The translations under genes were made by a program, and so were the position numbers. Positions 9,027 through 17,119 of a DNA stretch of 23,122 nucleotides are shown piece after piece. The stretch is from Cyanobacteria bacterium UBA8803 (GTDB taxonomy: Bacteria; Cyanobacteriota; Cyanobacteriia; Cyanobacteriales; Coleofasciculaceae). The stretch spans positions 14,987-38,108 of the forward strand of contig DNXU01000183.1 in assembly GCA_003505715.1 (NCBI GenBank), in the 5' to 3' direction. The stretch's first letter is position 1, and each line of letters begins with the position of its first letter. The notes below the pieces were generated by a model. That model saw only the letters and a program-made list of their open reading frames with translations. It did no database searches and had not been told where the DNA came from.

Positions 9027-9719
9027 TCAAGACTTAATTTGTTGCTTGATTTGGTCGCTAATAATCTCCGTGCCGATACCGGGATTATCTAAATTCACTT
9101 TTATAAAAGCGGTTTCGTCTCGTTCAGTAAATTTTCGGTCGCCGTCAGAGTCTTTGATAATTTTTGCAAAAATCGCGCCCACGCTTTGAACCACCGTCGA
9201 ACTTAACAGTTGACTGTTATTCGGAGTAATTTGCTGAAGGTTTTTGCCAGCTAGATCGGATAGATAACCAATAGTTGCGTCTTCCTCGGTTAATTCTCCA
9301 TCTTGGTTAGTATCATTCTCAATAATTTTATACAATACAAATCTAGCCAGCGGTTTTTTTTGCTCTAAGAAATCGAACGAAGATATTCTGGCTTTTTTAT
9401 CTAATAACAGATGAGAGACTCCATCTGCCTTTCGATAAAATATAATGTTGTCAAAAATGTTTTTCCTGACCTCGTAAGATGAAGAACCTAAAATATTGCC
9501 TCGATTCGACTGATCTTCCCTGGATAGACGAACTGGAATCATGATATAGTCAGATTCTTCTTTGAGGACAAGCTCGCCGTAGAAAATATTGGGTTTGACG
9601 TTTTGCTGTGTTGATTTGCCCTGTTCTGGTGCTTTAGTAACACGGCCTTGACAGGATACTATAAGGATAGATAGGAAAATAGCTGTAGCCAGTTTCTTGA
9701 AAAAGCTAGGGTTTGGCAT
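9027..9719 (-). CDS. Lipoprotein with two EF-hand-like calcium loops
   Basis: A 230-residue predicted lipoprotein. A hydrophobic signal (about 10-22) ends in the lipobox VSC with Cys23 as the lipidated residue, so the mature part is probably membrane-anchored outside the cytoplasm. Two EF-hand-like loops are visible. D136-x-N138-x-D140-G-E-L-x-x-x-D147 fits the canonical 12-residue loop. D190-x-D192-x-D194-R-K-F-x-x-x-D201 has the acidic positions but Arg in place of the usual Gly. No enzymatic motif or known family is recognised. A GGAG sits 6 bases before the ATG, a good Shine-Dalgarno. It is followed downstream by the palindromic repeat and the TIR-AAA gene in convergent orientation. It might be a calcium-binding surface protein, but that is inference. 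Confidence 0.65.
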   Translation of the reverse strand: MPNPSFFKKLATAIFLSILIVSCQGRVTKAPEQGKSTQQNVKPNIFYGELVLKEESDYIMIPVRLSREDQSNRGNILGSSSYEVRKNIFDNIIFYRKADGVSHLLLDKKARISSFDFLEQKKPLARFVLYKIIENDTNQDGELTEEDATIGYLSDLAGKNLQQITPNNSQLLSSTVVQSVGAIFAKIIKDSDGDRKFTERDETAFIKVNLDNPGIGTEIISDQIKQQIKS

Positions 9720-9833
9720 TAATTTCTCCAGGCAGAAGTTATAGCCCCGATTAGGGCAGGTTTTGTATCAATGTTATTGGTAGGATGCCCACTGCAATGA
9801 CTAAACCCGTCCCTACATCACTTCGCCTATAGC

Positions 9834-11249
9834 TTAAACGCCCAGTAGCTCTTTGAGATCGCGGCTGCGGGGTTCTCGGACAAATATTAAGGGGAACAGT
9901 GCGACTAGCCTTAGTATGGCAGAAAGGACAAACAGCGCTGGTAAACCACCAAAGCTATCTAACTGGGCGAGAACGCCACCAGCAGTCGTGCCTAAGGCAC
10001 CACCGAGTCCTCCCAAGGCGGCAGCGATCGCAAAATAACTAGAGGGCTGTCGTAGAGGTGCGATCGCCATTTGCAGGTTATTACTGCACAGGTCAATAGC
10101 TGACCAGGCTCCACCCATAAATAAATATAACAGGGGCAGCCACAGCCACCGGGAAAACGCATCCGTACCCGCACCCAGCCAAAGTAAGGGAATAACAACG
10201 ATCGCAATGCCCACCCAGACCAGAATTGGACGATTACCAATCCGATCGGCTAACCTGCCCCATATTACTAGCATCAATACGTTGGCTCCGGCAGTCATGC
10301 TGCTATAGAGAGTCACCCAACTCACATCCAAGCCTAAATCTTTGAGTAAATAGATATTAAAAAAGGGAGCGCTCAGGTTCACGGCAAACATCCAGAACCC
10401 GTAGTAGAAGAGAAAGATGAGGAAATTCCGATCCTTGAGGAAACTGAAGAACGGCTGAGATTGTGCCTGGGGGACTGAAGGGGAACGAGTCGGCATGTCC
10501 CCAGGTGCTGAAAGTGGATTGACATCAACCATAAACAACTGACAGCCTAAACTAATTAGTCCTGCCACAACTGCCAACACTAAAACCACACCATACCCTT
10601 GTACCGATCCACCCTTCCAGCCAGAAACCACCAGTCCCAACAGTGGTACGCACAGCAAACTGGTGAGATTCGCTGCACTATTGCGCAAACCAAAATACCG
10701 CCCCCGCAACCGCAAAGGCACCAATACCGCCATCCAGCTAACCCAAGAGGCACTCCCCAACGCTCCTAGAATATGAGTGACTAAGACGATCAAGAGCGTC
10801 CACTGTACCAGTTGGTGCGCCTTCATCAGGTGAGCGCTGAAAAGGCTAATTCCAAATACTAAAACCAACCACAGCAAACGCGACGGACTGAACATCTGCA
10901 AGCTATACCAACGGCGACTCGTTGTCCGATCTGCCAGATAAGCTCCTATCGGTTGCAGGAAATTCGCTAACATGGGTATCGCTGAGAGCAAGCCGATTTC
11001 CACGCTCGTAGCACCCAGATCTAGCAAGAAGTTACTGAGCAAGACCTCAGCAGTGATACAGGCGAATAAAGTGGAGAAGACACCATCAAGGGTGGAGGCT
11101 CTCAAGCTAGAACGAATCGCCTGTCTCGATAGTGGGGTAGAAGGGGCAACAGGAGCAACAAGGGTAGCTGCTTTTACAGGTTCGAGAGCCTCGGCAACGG
11201 CTAAAAGGGGAGTTTTTACTAAAGTAATATCTTCAAAGGATTTTGTCAT
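9834..11249 (-). CDS. MFS transporter
   Basis: A 471-residue major facilitator superfamily membrane protein with about 12 hydrophobic segments. An MFS motif A-like GAYLADRTTSRRW follows the second helix, and a second motif WGRLADRIGNRP lies in the second half. The N-terminus has about 40 charged and proline-rich residues before the first helix. The first ATG in this frame is at 11249; a TTG at 11267 would add six residues and has no better support. The substrate cannot be inferred. The gene is divergent from the sugar ABC operon across a spacer of about 480 bases. Confidence 0.85.
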   Translation of the reverse strand: MTKSFEDITLVKTPLLAVAEALEPVKAATLVAPVAPSTPLSRQAIRSSLRASTLDGVFSTLFACITAEVLLSNFLLDLGATSVEIGLLSAIPMLANFLQPIGAYLADRTTSRRWYSLQMFSPSRLLWLVLVFGISLFSAHLMKAHQLVQWTLLIVLVTHILGALGSASWVSWMAVLVPLRLRGRYFGLRNSAANLTSLLCVPLLGLVVSGWKGGSVQGYGVVLVLAVVAGLISLGCQLFMVDVNPLSAPGDMPTRSPSVPQAQSQPFFSFLKDRNFLIFLFYYGFWMFAVNLSAPFFNIYLLKDLGLDVSWVTLYSSMTAGANVLMLVIWGRLADRIGNRPILVWVGIAIVVIPLLWLGAGTDAFSRWLWLPLLYLFMGGAWSAIDLCSNNLQMAIAPLRQPSSYFAIAAALGGLGGALGTTAGGVLAQLDSFGGLPALFVLSAILRLVALFPLIFVREPRSRDLKELLGV

Positions 11250-11338
11250 ACAGGTTTGATAAATCAACAGACGGCTGGGATGATGCCCGTAAGTCCTGGT
11301 AGCTCAAGGTTAGTTTATATCTCGACACAAAACTACTT

Positions 11339-11364
11339 ATAGGTTGAAACAAAACTAAACCTAT
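11339..11364. promoter_or_regulatory. Inverted repeat, candidate operator
   Basis: ATAGGTT and AACCTAT, 12-base spacer, in the divergent region. The arms are perfect over 7 bases. Function is inferred from location only. Confidence 0.3.
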
Positions 11365-11501
11365 TGAAATCTACACTAGTTGAGATTGACAATTGAGATC
11401 AAATCCGGTTAATCAGTAGCACTATCGATAGGACACAAGGCTGTCGTGTCGATATAGCGATAAGAAAAACTAATTAATAAAGCGAAACTCTTAGTCAGCA
11501 A

Positions 11502-11524
11502 GCAATTACCAATTACCCATCACC
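11502..11524 (+). repeat. Short heptamer tandem repeat, about 3 units
   Basis: Units xCAATTA, CCAATTA and CCCATCA, followed by CC. Same family as the long tract at 182-295. Confidence 0.7.
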
Positions 11525-11726
11525 AAAAAGATTGGACTTGTTGATGTGTGAAGCGTCGGCGACAATAGAAATAGCGATCCCCGCCATCTTTATCCTGAAG
11601 GAATGAAGTGCGATTACCCATACTGAATCACCAATTGCCTCAATCTTTGGGTTTTTTTAAGAATGTTTGGCTCCATAGCAACATCTGCTAGGGGGAACGC
11701 TGGTTTGGTAATGGAGCTTTCGTCTG

Positions 11727-12992
11727 GTGTCAAGTATTGATAAAATCCTTACCCGATGGGTGAGTTTATTGCTGATCTTTGTGTTTCTCACTGCTTGTAC
11801 TTCTACTAGTACAGGCACCTTGACCACAGTGACGCTGAGCGGTTGGCAAAGCAGTCCTACCGAGAAACAGTTACTCGAACGGGTTCTAAAGAACTTTGAA
11901 GCAACACATCCCACTATAAAAGTCAAGTTTGAAGTCATCACCGACCAATATATGGATGTGATCAGAACCCGGTTAATTGGTGATGCAGCTCCAGATGTTT
12001 TTTATTTAGACGCCTTGGAAGCGCCATTACTAATGAGTAATGGCGTCTTAGAACCTCTAGAGAAGTACATAACGACTGACTTTGATTTAGATGATTTTGA
12101 ACCCGCTCTGCTAGCAGCATTTAAATATCAAGGTACGCTTTACGGATTGCCTAAAGATTTTTCTACCCTTGCCCTATTTTACAACAAAAAATTATTCAAA
12201 GAAGCGAGTTTAACCACCCCGCCCCAAACTTGGGATGAGTTACGCAACTATGCTAAAAAACTGACCGTGGATAAAAACCGAGATGGTAGGTACGAGCAAT
12301 ACGGTTTTGGACTCACTCCCGAACTAGCTCGGCAATACTTTACCATTAAAGCTTTTGGTGGTCGATTAGTTGATGAAAACGGCTATGCCACTTTTGCCAC
12401 ATCCAACAGCATTCAAGCTCTTCAGTTGATTATCAATCAATATCGCAGCGATCGCTCAGCTGCCATACCTTCAGATCTTGGTGCGAGTTCGACTAGCGAA
12501 ATGTTCGGTCAAGGTAAAGCGGCGATGGTTCTGGAAGGTAGCTGGACTATTCCTTACTTGAAGGAAACATTTCCAGAAATTGAATTTGGCACAGCTGAAG
12601 TTCCTGCCATTGGTGGCAAACCAGGAACCATGGCTTATACCGTTGCTTATGTCATGAATAAGCAATCTAAACATAAAGATGCAGCTTGGGAACTGATTTC
12701 TTATCTGACTGGAGTTGAAGGAATGAAAGTTTGGTCTAAAGGCGGACTAGTTCTACCCTCCCGGAAATCGGTGTTATCAGAAATGGGTTACGAGCAAAAC
12801 CCTTTATATGAACCCTTTATCAAGGGAGTTCCTTATGCAACCTTCTGGCAAGTTGGGGAAACCTTGCCGACAATTATGACCCATTTTAACAATCAGTTCT
12901 TGAGTGCTTTGCTCGGCGAACAATCACTACGAATTGCCATGCTCAAAGCCCAGATCGCTGCTAATAAAGAAATTCAAGCTAGTCACTATTAA
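11727..12992 (+). CDS. ABC transporter sugar-type solute-binding lipoprotein
   Basis: A 421-residue extracellular solute-binding protein of family 1. The lipobox is LTAC with Cys24, after a hydrophobic signal. The mature part begins with VTLSGWQSSPTEKQLL and contains the family features GDAAPDVFYLDALEAP and TLYGLPKDFSTLALFYN. The start is a GTG at 11727, with GGAG about 10 bases upstream; no in-frame ATG gives a signal peptide. It heads an operon with two permeases and so likely delivers a sugar or oligosaccharide, but the ligand cannot be told. The next gene starts 7 bases after its stop. Confidence 0.9.
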   Translation: MSSIDKILTRWVSLLLIFVFLTACTSTSTGTLTTVTLSGWQSSPTEKQLLERVLKNFEATHPTIKVKFEVITDQYMDVIRTRLIGDAAPDVFYLDALEAPLLMSNGVLEPLEKYITTDFDLDDFEPALLAAFKYQGTLYGLPKDFSTLALFYNKKLFKEASLTTPPQTWDELRNYAKKLTVDKNRDGRYEQYGFGLTPELARQYFTIKAFGGRLVDENGYATFATSNSIQALQLIINQYRSDRSAAIPSDLGASSTSEMFGQGKAAMVLEGSWTIPYLKETFPEIEFGTAEVPAIGGKPGTMAYTVAYVMNKQSKHKDAAWELISYLTGVEGMKVWSKGGLVLPSRKSVLSEMGYEQNPLYEPFIKGVPYATFWQVGETLPTIMTHFNNQFLSALLGEQSLRIAMLKAQIAANKEIQASHY

Positions 12993-12999
12993 CCGAGCC

Positions 13000-13899
13000 A
13001 TGATGAACGACTATTGGAAAACTGCCAAAGCCAGAGAAGCTTTAGCTGGCTACTTATTCATGGCTCCGACTATCAGCATTTTAGGATTATTTTTAATTCT
13101 ACCCATCCTTTATGCCATATTTCTCTCCTTCCATAAAGTAAGAATCTTAGGAGAGTTGAATTATCGATTTGTCGAATTTAAAAATTTTCTGCGCCTTCTT
13201 GCAGATGAGCGAGTCTGGATTGCTTTAAAAAACACAGCTGAGTATGTCATCATTGTTGTGCCAATCCAAACCATACTAGCGCTCATATTAGCCTTAATTC
13301 TTAATAGCCAAATTAAGGGTAAAAAGTGGTTTAGAATTATTTTATTTCTGCCTACGGTAACTTCTTCAGCGGTCTTAACCCTGATTTTTATGTGGATTTA
13401 TAACTCGAATGGATTGCTCAACAATATTTTGGCCTTTTGGGGGTTGCCAACTTATAACTGGTTGGGCGATCCGGAAGTTGCTCTTAAGGCCATTATGATT
13501 ATGAATATTTGGTCTACAGCACCTTTTTTTATGGTCATTTACTTAGCAGCCCTACAAGACATACCCAATTCTCTTTATGAGGCAGCCAAAATTGATGGAG
13601 CCAATGAAATCGATCGCTTCTACAATATTACACTGCCCTTACTTAAACCCGTCACATTTTTTATTGTCGTGATGGGTATTATTGGCACATTTCAGCTCTT
13701 TGATCAATCTTACATTTTCTCTGGTGGCTCTGGTGGTCCGAACAACTCCACCCTAACTGTGGTGCTGCTGATTTATCAATATGCTTTTAGAAGTTTAGAT
13801 ATGGGATATGCGGCAGCACTGGCATTGATGTTGGCTGGGGTAATTCTAGCGGTCACGCTAATACAACGGCGTTTCTTTCAAGAAGATAAAGGGGATTGA
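13000..13899 (+). CDS. ABC sugar transporter permease (MalF/UgpA type)
   Basis: A 299-residue inner-membrane permease with about six helices. The EAA loop that contacts the ATPase reads EAAKIDGANEIDRFYNITLP. The real start is taken as the ATG at 13000 (MMNDYWK), since the frame extends upstream into the previous gene without signal. An ATG three bases later is equally possible. The first helix follows immediately (ALAGYLFMAPTISILGLFLI). It pairs with the second permease downstream, forming a heterodimer. Confidence 0.9.
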   Translation: MMNDYWKTAKAREALAGYLFMAPTISILGLFLILPILYAIFLSFHKVRILGELNYRFVEFKNFLRLLADERVWIALKNTAEYVIIVVPIQTILALILALILNSQIKGKKWFRIILFLPTVTSSAVLTLIFMWIYNSNGLLNNILAFWGLPTYNWLGDPEVALKAIMIMNIWSTAPFFMVIYLAALQDIPNSLYEAAKIDGANEIDRFYNITLPLLKPVTFFIVVMGIIGTFQLFDQSYIFSGGSGGPNNSTLTVVLLIYQYAFRSLDMGYAAALALMLAGVILAVTLIQRRFFQEDKGD

Positions 13900-13941
13900 G
13901 GTTGGTGGTTGGTTGTGCTATAGGTATTCGGAGGATTATTT

Positions 13942-14769
13942 GTGGTTGGTTTTCGGGGGTTACGGATAATTCTGTATGGCATTCTTTTGGGGTATGCTGT
14001 TATCACTTTTTTGCCTTTTGCTTGGGCGCTATCGGCGTCTTTTAAGCCTCTTGGTGAAATTGTGGGTGGGGGTATGAATTTTATTCCGGAGCATTTTACT
14101 CTTGCTAACTACCGCAACATTTTTATTGAGTCTCCATTATTCGGACGCTGGTTTTTTAATAGCTTGTGGGTGGCAGTTTGGGTTACAGTTTTAAATCTTT
14201 TGTTTAACTCAATGGCTGGGTATGCCTTAGCTAGAATTCAGTTTCCGGGTAATCCCATCTTGTTTGCTATAATCTTGGCTGTCTTGATGATTCCCGGCCA
14301 AGTCACCTTGATTCCGGCTTATTTAATCTTAAAATCTTTAGGCTGGCTGAATACTTACCAAGGATTGATCGTGCCCAATGCCGCGAATGCTACGTTTATT
14401 TTTATGATGCGCCAGTTTTTTATCAATTTTCCCAAAGAGCTTGAGGAGGCAGCGGCGCTGGATGGGTTAAGTCGCTGGCAAACATTTTTGCAGGTGGTGC
14501 TGCCTTTAGCTAAACCTGCCTTAGCTGCACAAGCTATCTTTATTTTTATGGGTGCCTGGAATAATTTTTTAATGCCGTTGATGATTGTATCGGCTCCGGA
14601 AATGTTTACGCTGCCTTTAGGATTAAATACCTTCAAGGGTCAATATATTAGTTATTGGAACTATATTATGGCCGCCTCAATGGTGTTTACGCTACCAGCC
14701 TTGGGGATTTATGCATTTTTTAATCGTTATTTCATTTCTGGAGTAACATTTACAGGCAGCAAAGGATGA
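13942..14769 (+). CDS. ABC sugar transporter permease (MalG/UgpE type)
   Basis: A 275-residue permease, second half of the pair. The EAA loop is EEAAALDGLSRWQTFLQVV with the usual LPLAKPALAAQ after it. The start is a GTG at 13942 with a strong Shine-Dalgarno (GGAGGA at 13930-13935) seven bases away. About six membrane segments are visible. It is the last gene of the operon. No ATP-binding subunit is encoded in the window, so an ATPase encoded elsewhere must serve it. Base composition is AT-rich like the other two operon genes. Confidence 0.9.
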   Translation: MVGFRGLRIILYGILLGYAVITFLPFAWALSASFKPLGEIVGGGMNFIPEHFTLANYRNIFIESPLFGRWFFNSLWVAVWVTVLNLLFNSMAGYALARIQFPGNPILFAIILAVLMIPGQVTLIPAYLILKSLGWLNTYQGLIVPNAANATFIFMMRQFFINFPKELEEAAALDGLSRWQTFLQVVLPLAKPALAAQAIFIFMGAWNNFLMPLMIVSAPEMFTLPLGLNTFKGQYISYWNYIMAASMVFTLPALGIYAFFNRYFISGVTFTGSKG

Positions 14770-14805
14770 CAGTGGAAATATCCACAGGCACTACTACCCA
14801 AATTA

Positions 14806-14826
14806 TTGGTTGTTGGTTGTTGGGTT
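14806..14826. repeat. Heptamer TTGGTTG, three units
   Basis: TTGGTTG, TTGGTTG, TTGGGTT. The last unit overlaps the stop codon of the SMR gene on the minus strand. The same heptamer recurs at the right window edge (23104-23122). Confidence 0.7.
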
Positions 14827-15163
14827 AAGAAATTTTGCCGAAAGCGATCGCTACTAATCCGCTTAACATTAATCCAATCCCTACCCAATGGATATAAGAC
14901 ACCTGTTCTTTTAAAAAAATCGCTCCCGACAGGGTAACTGCAATAATGGTTAAACCAAAAACAACGGGATACAGTACTGATACATTTACTTTACTGAGAA
15001 CTGCCACGTAAAATACGGTACTGCAAGCATAAGCTAGAAGACCGCTAAACAGATAGATGTTTAAGGGATTTTGAACGGCTCCCAGTTTTAACAAGCTCTG
15101 ACCTGCTGTATTCAAGGCAACAGTTAGCAAAACAATAGGAATGAGAAGGAAAGGATTGTTCAT
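14825..15163 (-). CDS. Small 4-TM SMR/EamA-like protein, possible lipid-linked sugar flippase
   Basis: A 112-residue protein with four predicted transmembrane segments, the size of small multidrug resistance (SMR) proteins. The start is taken as the ATG at 15163. An upstream frame to 15226 would overlap the preceding gene and add only a poorly conserved prefix. Aligned by eye to EmrE, the position of the catalytic Glu14 is occupied by Asn in ALNTAGQSLLKLG. A cation/proton drug exporter is therefore doubtful, and a role like ArnE or GtrA, moving polyprenyl-phosphate sugars across the membrane, is likelier. It sits 25 bases after the GT-C-like gene in the same orientation, next to a GT2 gene. 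Confidence 0.7.
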   Translation of the reverse strand: MNNPFLLIPIVLLTVALNTAGQSLLKLGAVQNPLNIYLFSGLLAYACSTVFYVAVLSKVNVSVLYPVVFGLTIIAVTLSGAIFLKEQVSYIHWVGIGLMLSGLVAIAFGKIS

Positions 15164-15188
15164 TACACAATTAGCTCTAATCTTGACT

Positions 15189-16751
15189 TTAACGCCAATA
15201 ATAACAGAACCGTAAAGTAGCCCCAATCGCCATCATCAATACTAATATCCACAGAACTAATAAAACCCTGGATAGGTTTATTAAATTAGGATTTTCAGCC
15301 GCCTTTTGGTTAAATTCAAAAGGCAGGAAAAATAGATGATTTATATGCTCTAACACTGGTTTCTTATCTGGATTCCTATCTACGCATCTGTTAGATAAGG
15401 AACCGTTGACCAAACAAACTACGTTGGCGATGCGCTGACCTAAACGAAAGTCAAGGCGTGACCCTGGCATTCCCACCTGAGTCTGAAATATCTCCAGATT
15501 CATGGGCATGGCGACTGAGGAAATCTGAACTGCGATCGCTATCCCCAGAATACCCTGCATCAACCAAGCCTTCGACTTTTTAGCAGATAAAAGGTTCTCT
15601 ATAAAGAGGGCTAAAAGAGGAATCAGCAACAGATGCACGGAAGTAACATGATATCTCGCTGCCCAAGCTGAGTCCCCATGCCAAAAAACGAACCGACTGT
15701 AGGCAGCTAGATGCAGACCCAAATTTAAAACCCCAGTCACTAGATACCACTGCATGAAAGGAGAAAGTTTCTTCCAAAGCACAATGAGCAGTACCAAGCA
15801 TGGTAACAGTAAGGGGTCGTAGATGAAAATGCTTTTTGCCGGAGATAAGAGCGGCCCTAGAATTCCGACATGAGGTTCATTGATTAAGGGATAATTAGGC
15901 GGTAGATCCGGCAAGCCTGCCCACATAGGATCGGTTGCTAGTTGCTGTTTTTCTATACCTTTGCCAGTAGCCAAAAAGCTACCATAGCGGATGTAATCAA
16001 ATATACGTCCTAGCAGGGCAAAGGGAATAAAGCCAACTACCCACAGTCCCGCACCCCTGAGAACCTCAACCATCTTACGGCGCTGATAGGCAATGCAGCC
16101 AACTAGAAACAGCAATACAGTTAAGGCATGAATAACACTAGTAATTCGGATCAAGACGGTTCCACCCAAGGCTAGTCCGCTAATGAGGGCAAAATAAGGG
16201 CGATCGCGCAACACATAGGCTAAAGCTGCGGCATAACCAATGGTCACGAACAGCAGCACTTGATTATTATGCTGATGGACTTGGGCGTAGTGCAAAACCG
16301 TAGTACCGAGTAACCAAGCAATACTCGTTAACCCTGCAATGCGTTCCCCAAAGTCAAACAACCTCAAAAGCCAGAAACAGGCAACGACAGCAGCCACATT
16401 TAACGGCAGAAAAATTAAGAAGCTAACGGTCAACTTCCGTAAATCTTGTGACGGTATATTAGGAAACCATTGATGTAATTGAGTGCCCAACCAATCACCA
16501 GGGAGCATCAGCATAGACTGACCCTGTTCGTAGGCAATATAACGCCTCCCCCCCACACCCATGACTCCAGCCACAATGTCTCCTCGCACTTTGAGCTGAT
16601 ACCCTGGCCGAACTTGAACTTCTTCAGTACCTGTCCACCAGGCATTAGCCATCTGCAACCTGAGGTCAGTATCAAGGGTGCCGAGCGTCCCTGAGTTGAC
16701 TGTCGCAAAACACAACAGGGCAATCAGAGCGATTTTTGTTAGAGTTTTCAT
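15189..16751 (-). CDS. Multi-pass membrane protein, GT-C-like glycosyltransferase candidate
   Basis: A 520-residue protein with roughly 10-12 membrane segments. The first extracytoplasmic loop has DTDLRLQMANAWW after helix 1, where GT-C enzymes place acidic catalytic residues. Two further segments, GPLLSPAKSIFIYDPLLL and HGDSAWAARYH, resemble those found in membrane proteins annotated as lipid-carrier-dependent glycosyltransferases. GT-C enzymes use a polyprenyl-phosphate sugar donor, which fits the GT2 gene upstream and the SMR-type gene downstream. A large hydrophilic loop near the C-terminus contains NGSLSNRCVDRNPDKK. The substrate is unknown, and no precise family was recognised. Confidence 0.6.
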   Translation of the reverse strand: MKTLTKIALIALLCFATVNSGTLGTLDTDLRLQMANAWWTGTEEVQVRPGYQLKVRGDIVAGVMGVGGRRYIAYEQGQSMLMLPGDWLGTQLHQWFPNIPSQDLRKLTVSFLIFLPLNVAAVVACFWLLRLFDFGERIAGLTSIAWLLGTTVLHYAQVHQHNNQVLLFVTIGYAAALAYVLRDRPYFALISGLALGGTVLIRITSVIHALTVLLFLVGCIAYQRRKMVEVLRGAGLWVVGFIPFALLGRIFDYIRYGSFLATGKGIEKQQLATDPMWAGLPDLPPNYPLINEPHVGILGPLLSPAKSIFIYDPLLLPCLVLLIVLWKKLSPFMQWYLVTGVLNLGLHLAAYSRFVFWHGDSAWAARYHVTSVHLLLIPLLALFIENLLSAKKSKAWLMQGILGIAIAVQISSVAMPMNLEIFQTQVGMPGSRLDFRLGQRIANVVCLVNGSLSNRCVDRNPDKKPVLEHINHLFFLPFEFNQKAAENPNLINLSRVLLVLWILVLMMAIGATLRFCYYWR

Positions 16752-16817
16752 CTGTGAGTTACTCTTGCTTGATCAATTCAAGATATTTATATAGTGTTTT
16801 CATTTGAAATGTAAAAT

Positions 16818-16848
16818 AAAACCCCCTTATAAATTAAGGAGGAGTTTT
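16818..16848 (-). terminator. Terminator-like hairpin downstream of the GT2 gene
   Basis: AAAACCCCCTT (16818-16828) pairs with AAGGAGGAGTTTT (16836-16848), with two single-A bulges. Read on the minus strand the stem is followed by an AT-rich TTTTATTTTA-like run. It lies about 270 bases past the GT2 stop, so it could end a long 3' tail. It could also act bidirectionally. Confidence 0.45.
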
Positions 16849-17013
16849 TTAATAAGCTATTAATAATAAAGTTGATTTTAGAAAAAATTTTTCTCATAAT
16901 TATAGATTACATATTCCCCAACTTCTACTACCACAATTGTTGTTTACCACATTCTTTAGGATTTCTAATTAACAAGAAGTCATTTAATGCTGGTGAAAAT
17001 AGGCAGCTCTTGA

Positions 17014-17034
17014 ATTCCCTATTCTCTATTCCCT
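17014..17034. repeat. Heptamer repeat ATTCCCT, three units
   Basis: ATTCCCT, ATTCTCT, ATTCCCT. A third heptamer family in the window, again in an intergenic space. Confidence 0.65.
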
Positions 17035-17119
17035 AAAAACTCCTAGCGTGACACTTCAGATTGCGGCATTGGGGATTGATTCAATACCTAGCAATTTTAA
17101 GATATTCTGCTGAATGGTT

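Larger units (their letters stand above)
11250..11726. other. Divergent intergenic region between MFS and ABC genes
   Basis: A 477-base spacer with promoters expected for both sides. Visible elements are a 7-bp perfect inverted repeat ATAGGTT/AACCTAT at 11339-11345 and 11358-11364, a TTGACA at 11386-11391 flanked by TTGAGAT direct repeats, and three heptamer units (CAATTA, CCAATTA, CCCATCA) near 11502-11522. No convincing -10 box pairs with the TTGACA. The inverted repeat could be an operator, but there is no regulator gene next to it. Confidence 0.55.
16752..17119. other. AT-rich intergenic region with a hairpin and a heptamer repeat
   Basis: A 368-base spacer between the GT2 and GT-C-like genes, both on the minus strand. 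It contains a terminator-like hairpin at 16818-16848 and three ATTCCCT-type heptamers at 17014-17034 (ATTCCCT, ATTCTCT, ATTCCCT). The rest is AT-rich. A promoter for the GT-C-like gene presumably lies near 16752-16820. Confidence 0.55.

Noticed and set aside
15164..15226. Upstream start for the SMR-like gene
   Set aside because: It would overlap the GT-C-like gene's 3' end and add residues outside the 4-TM core; the ATG at 15163 fits the usual length.
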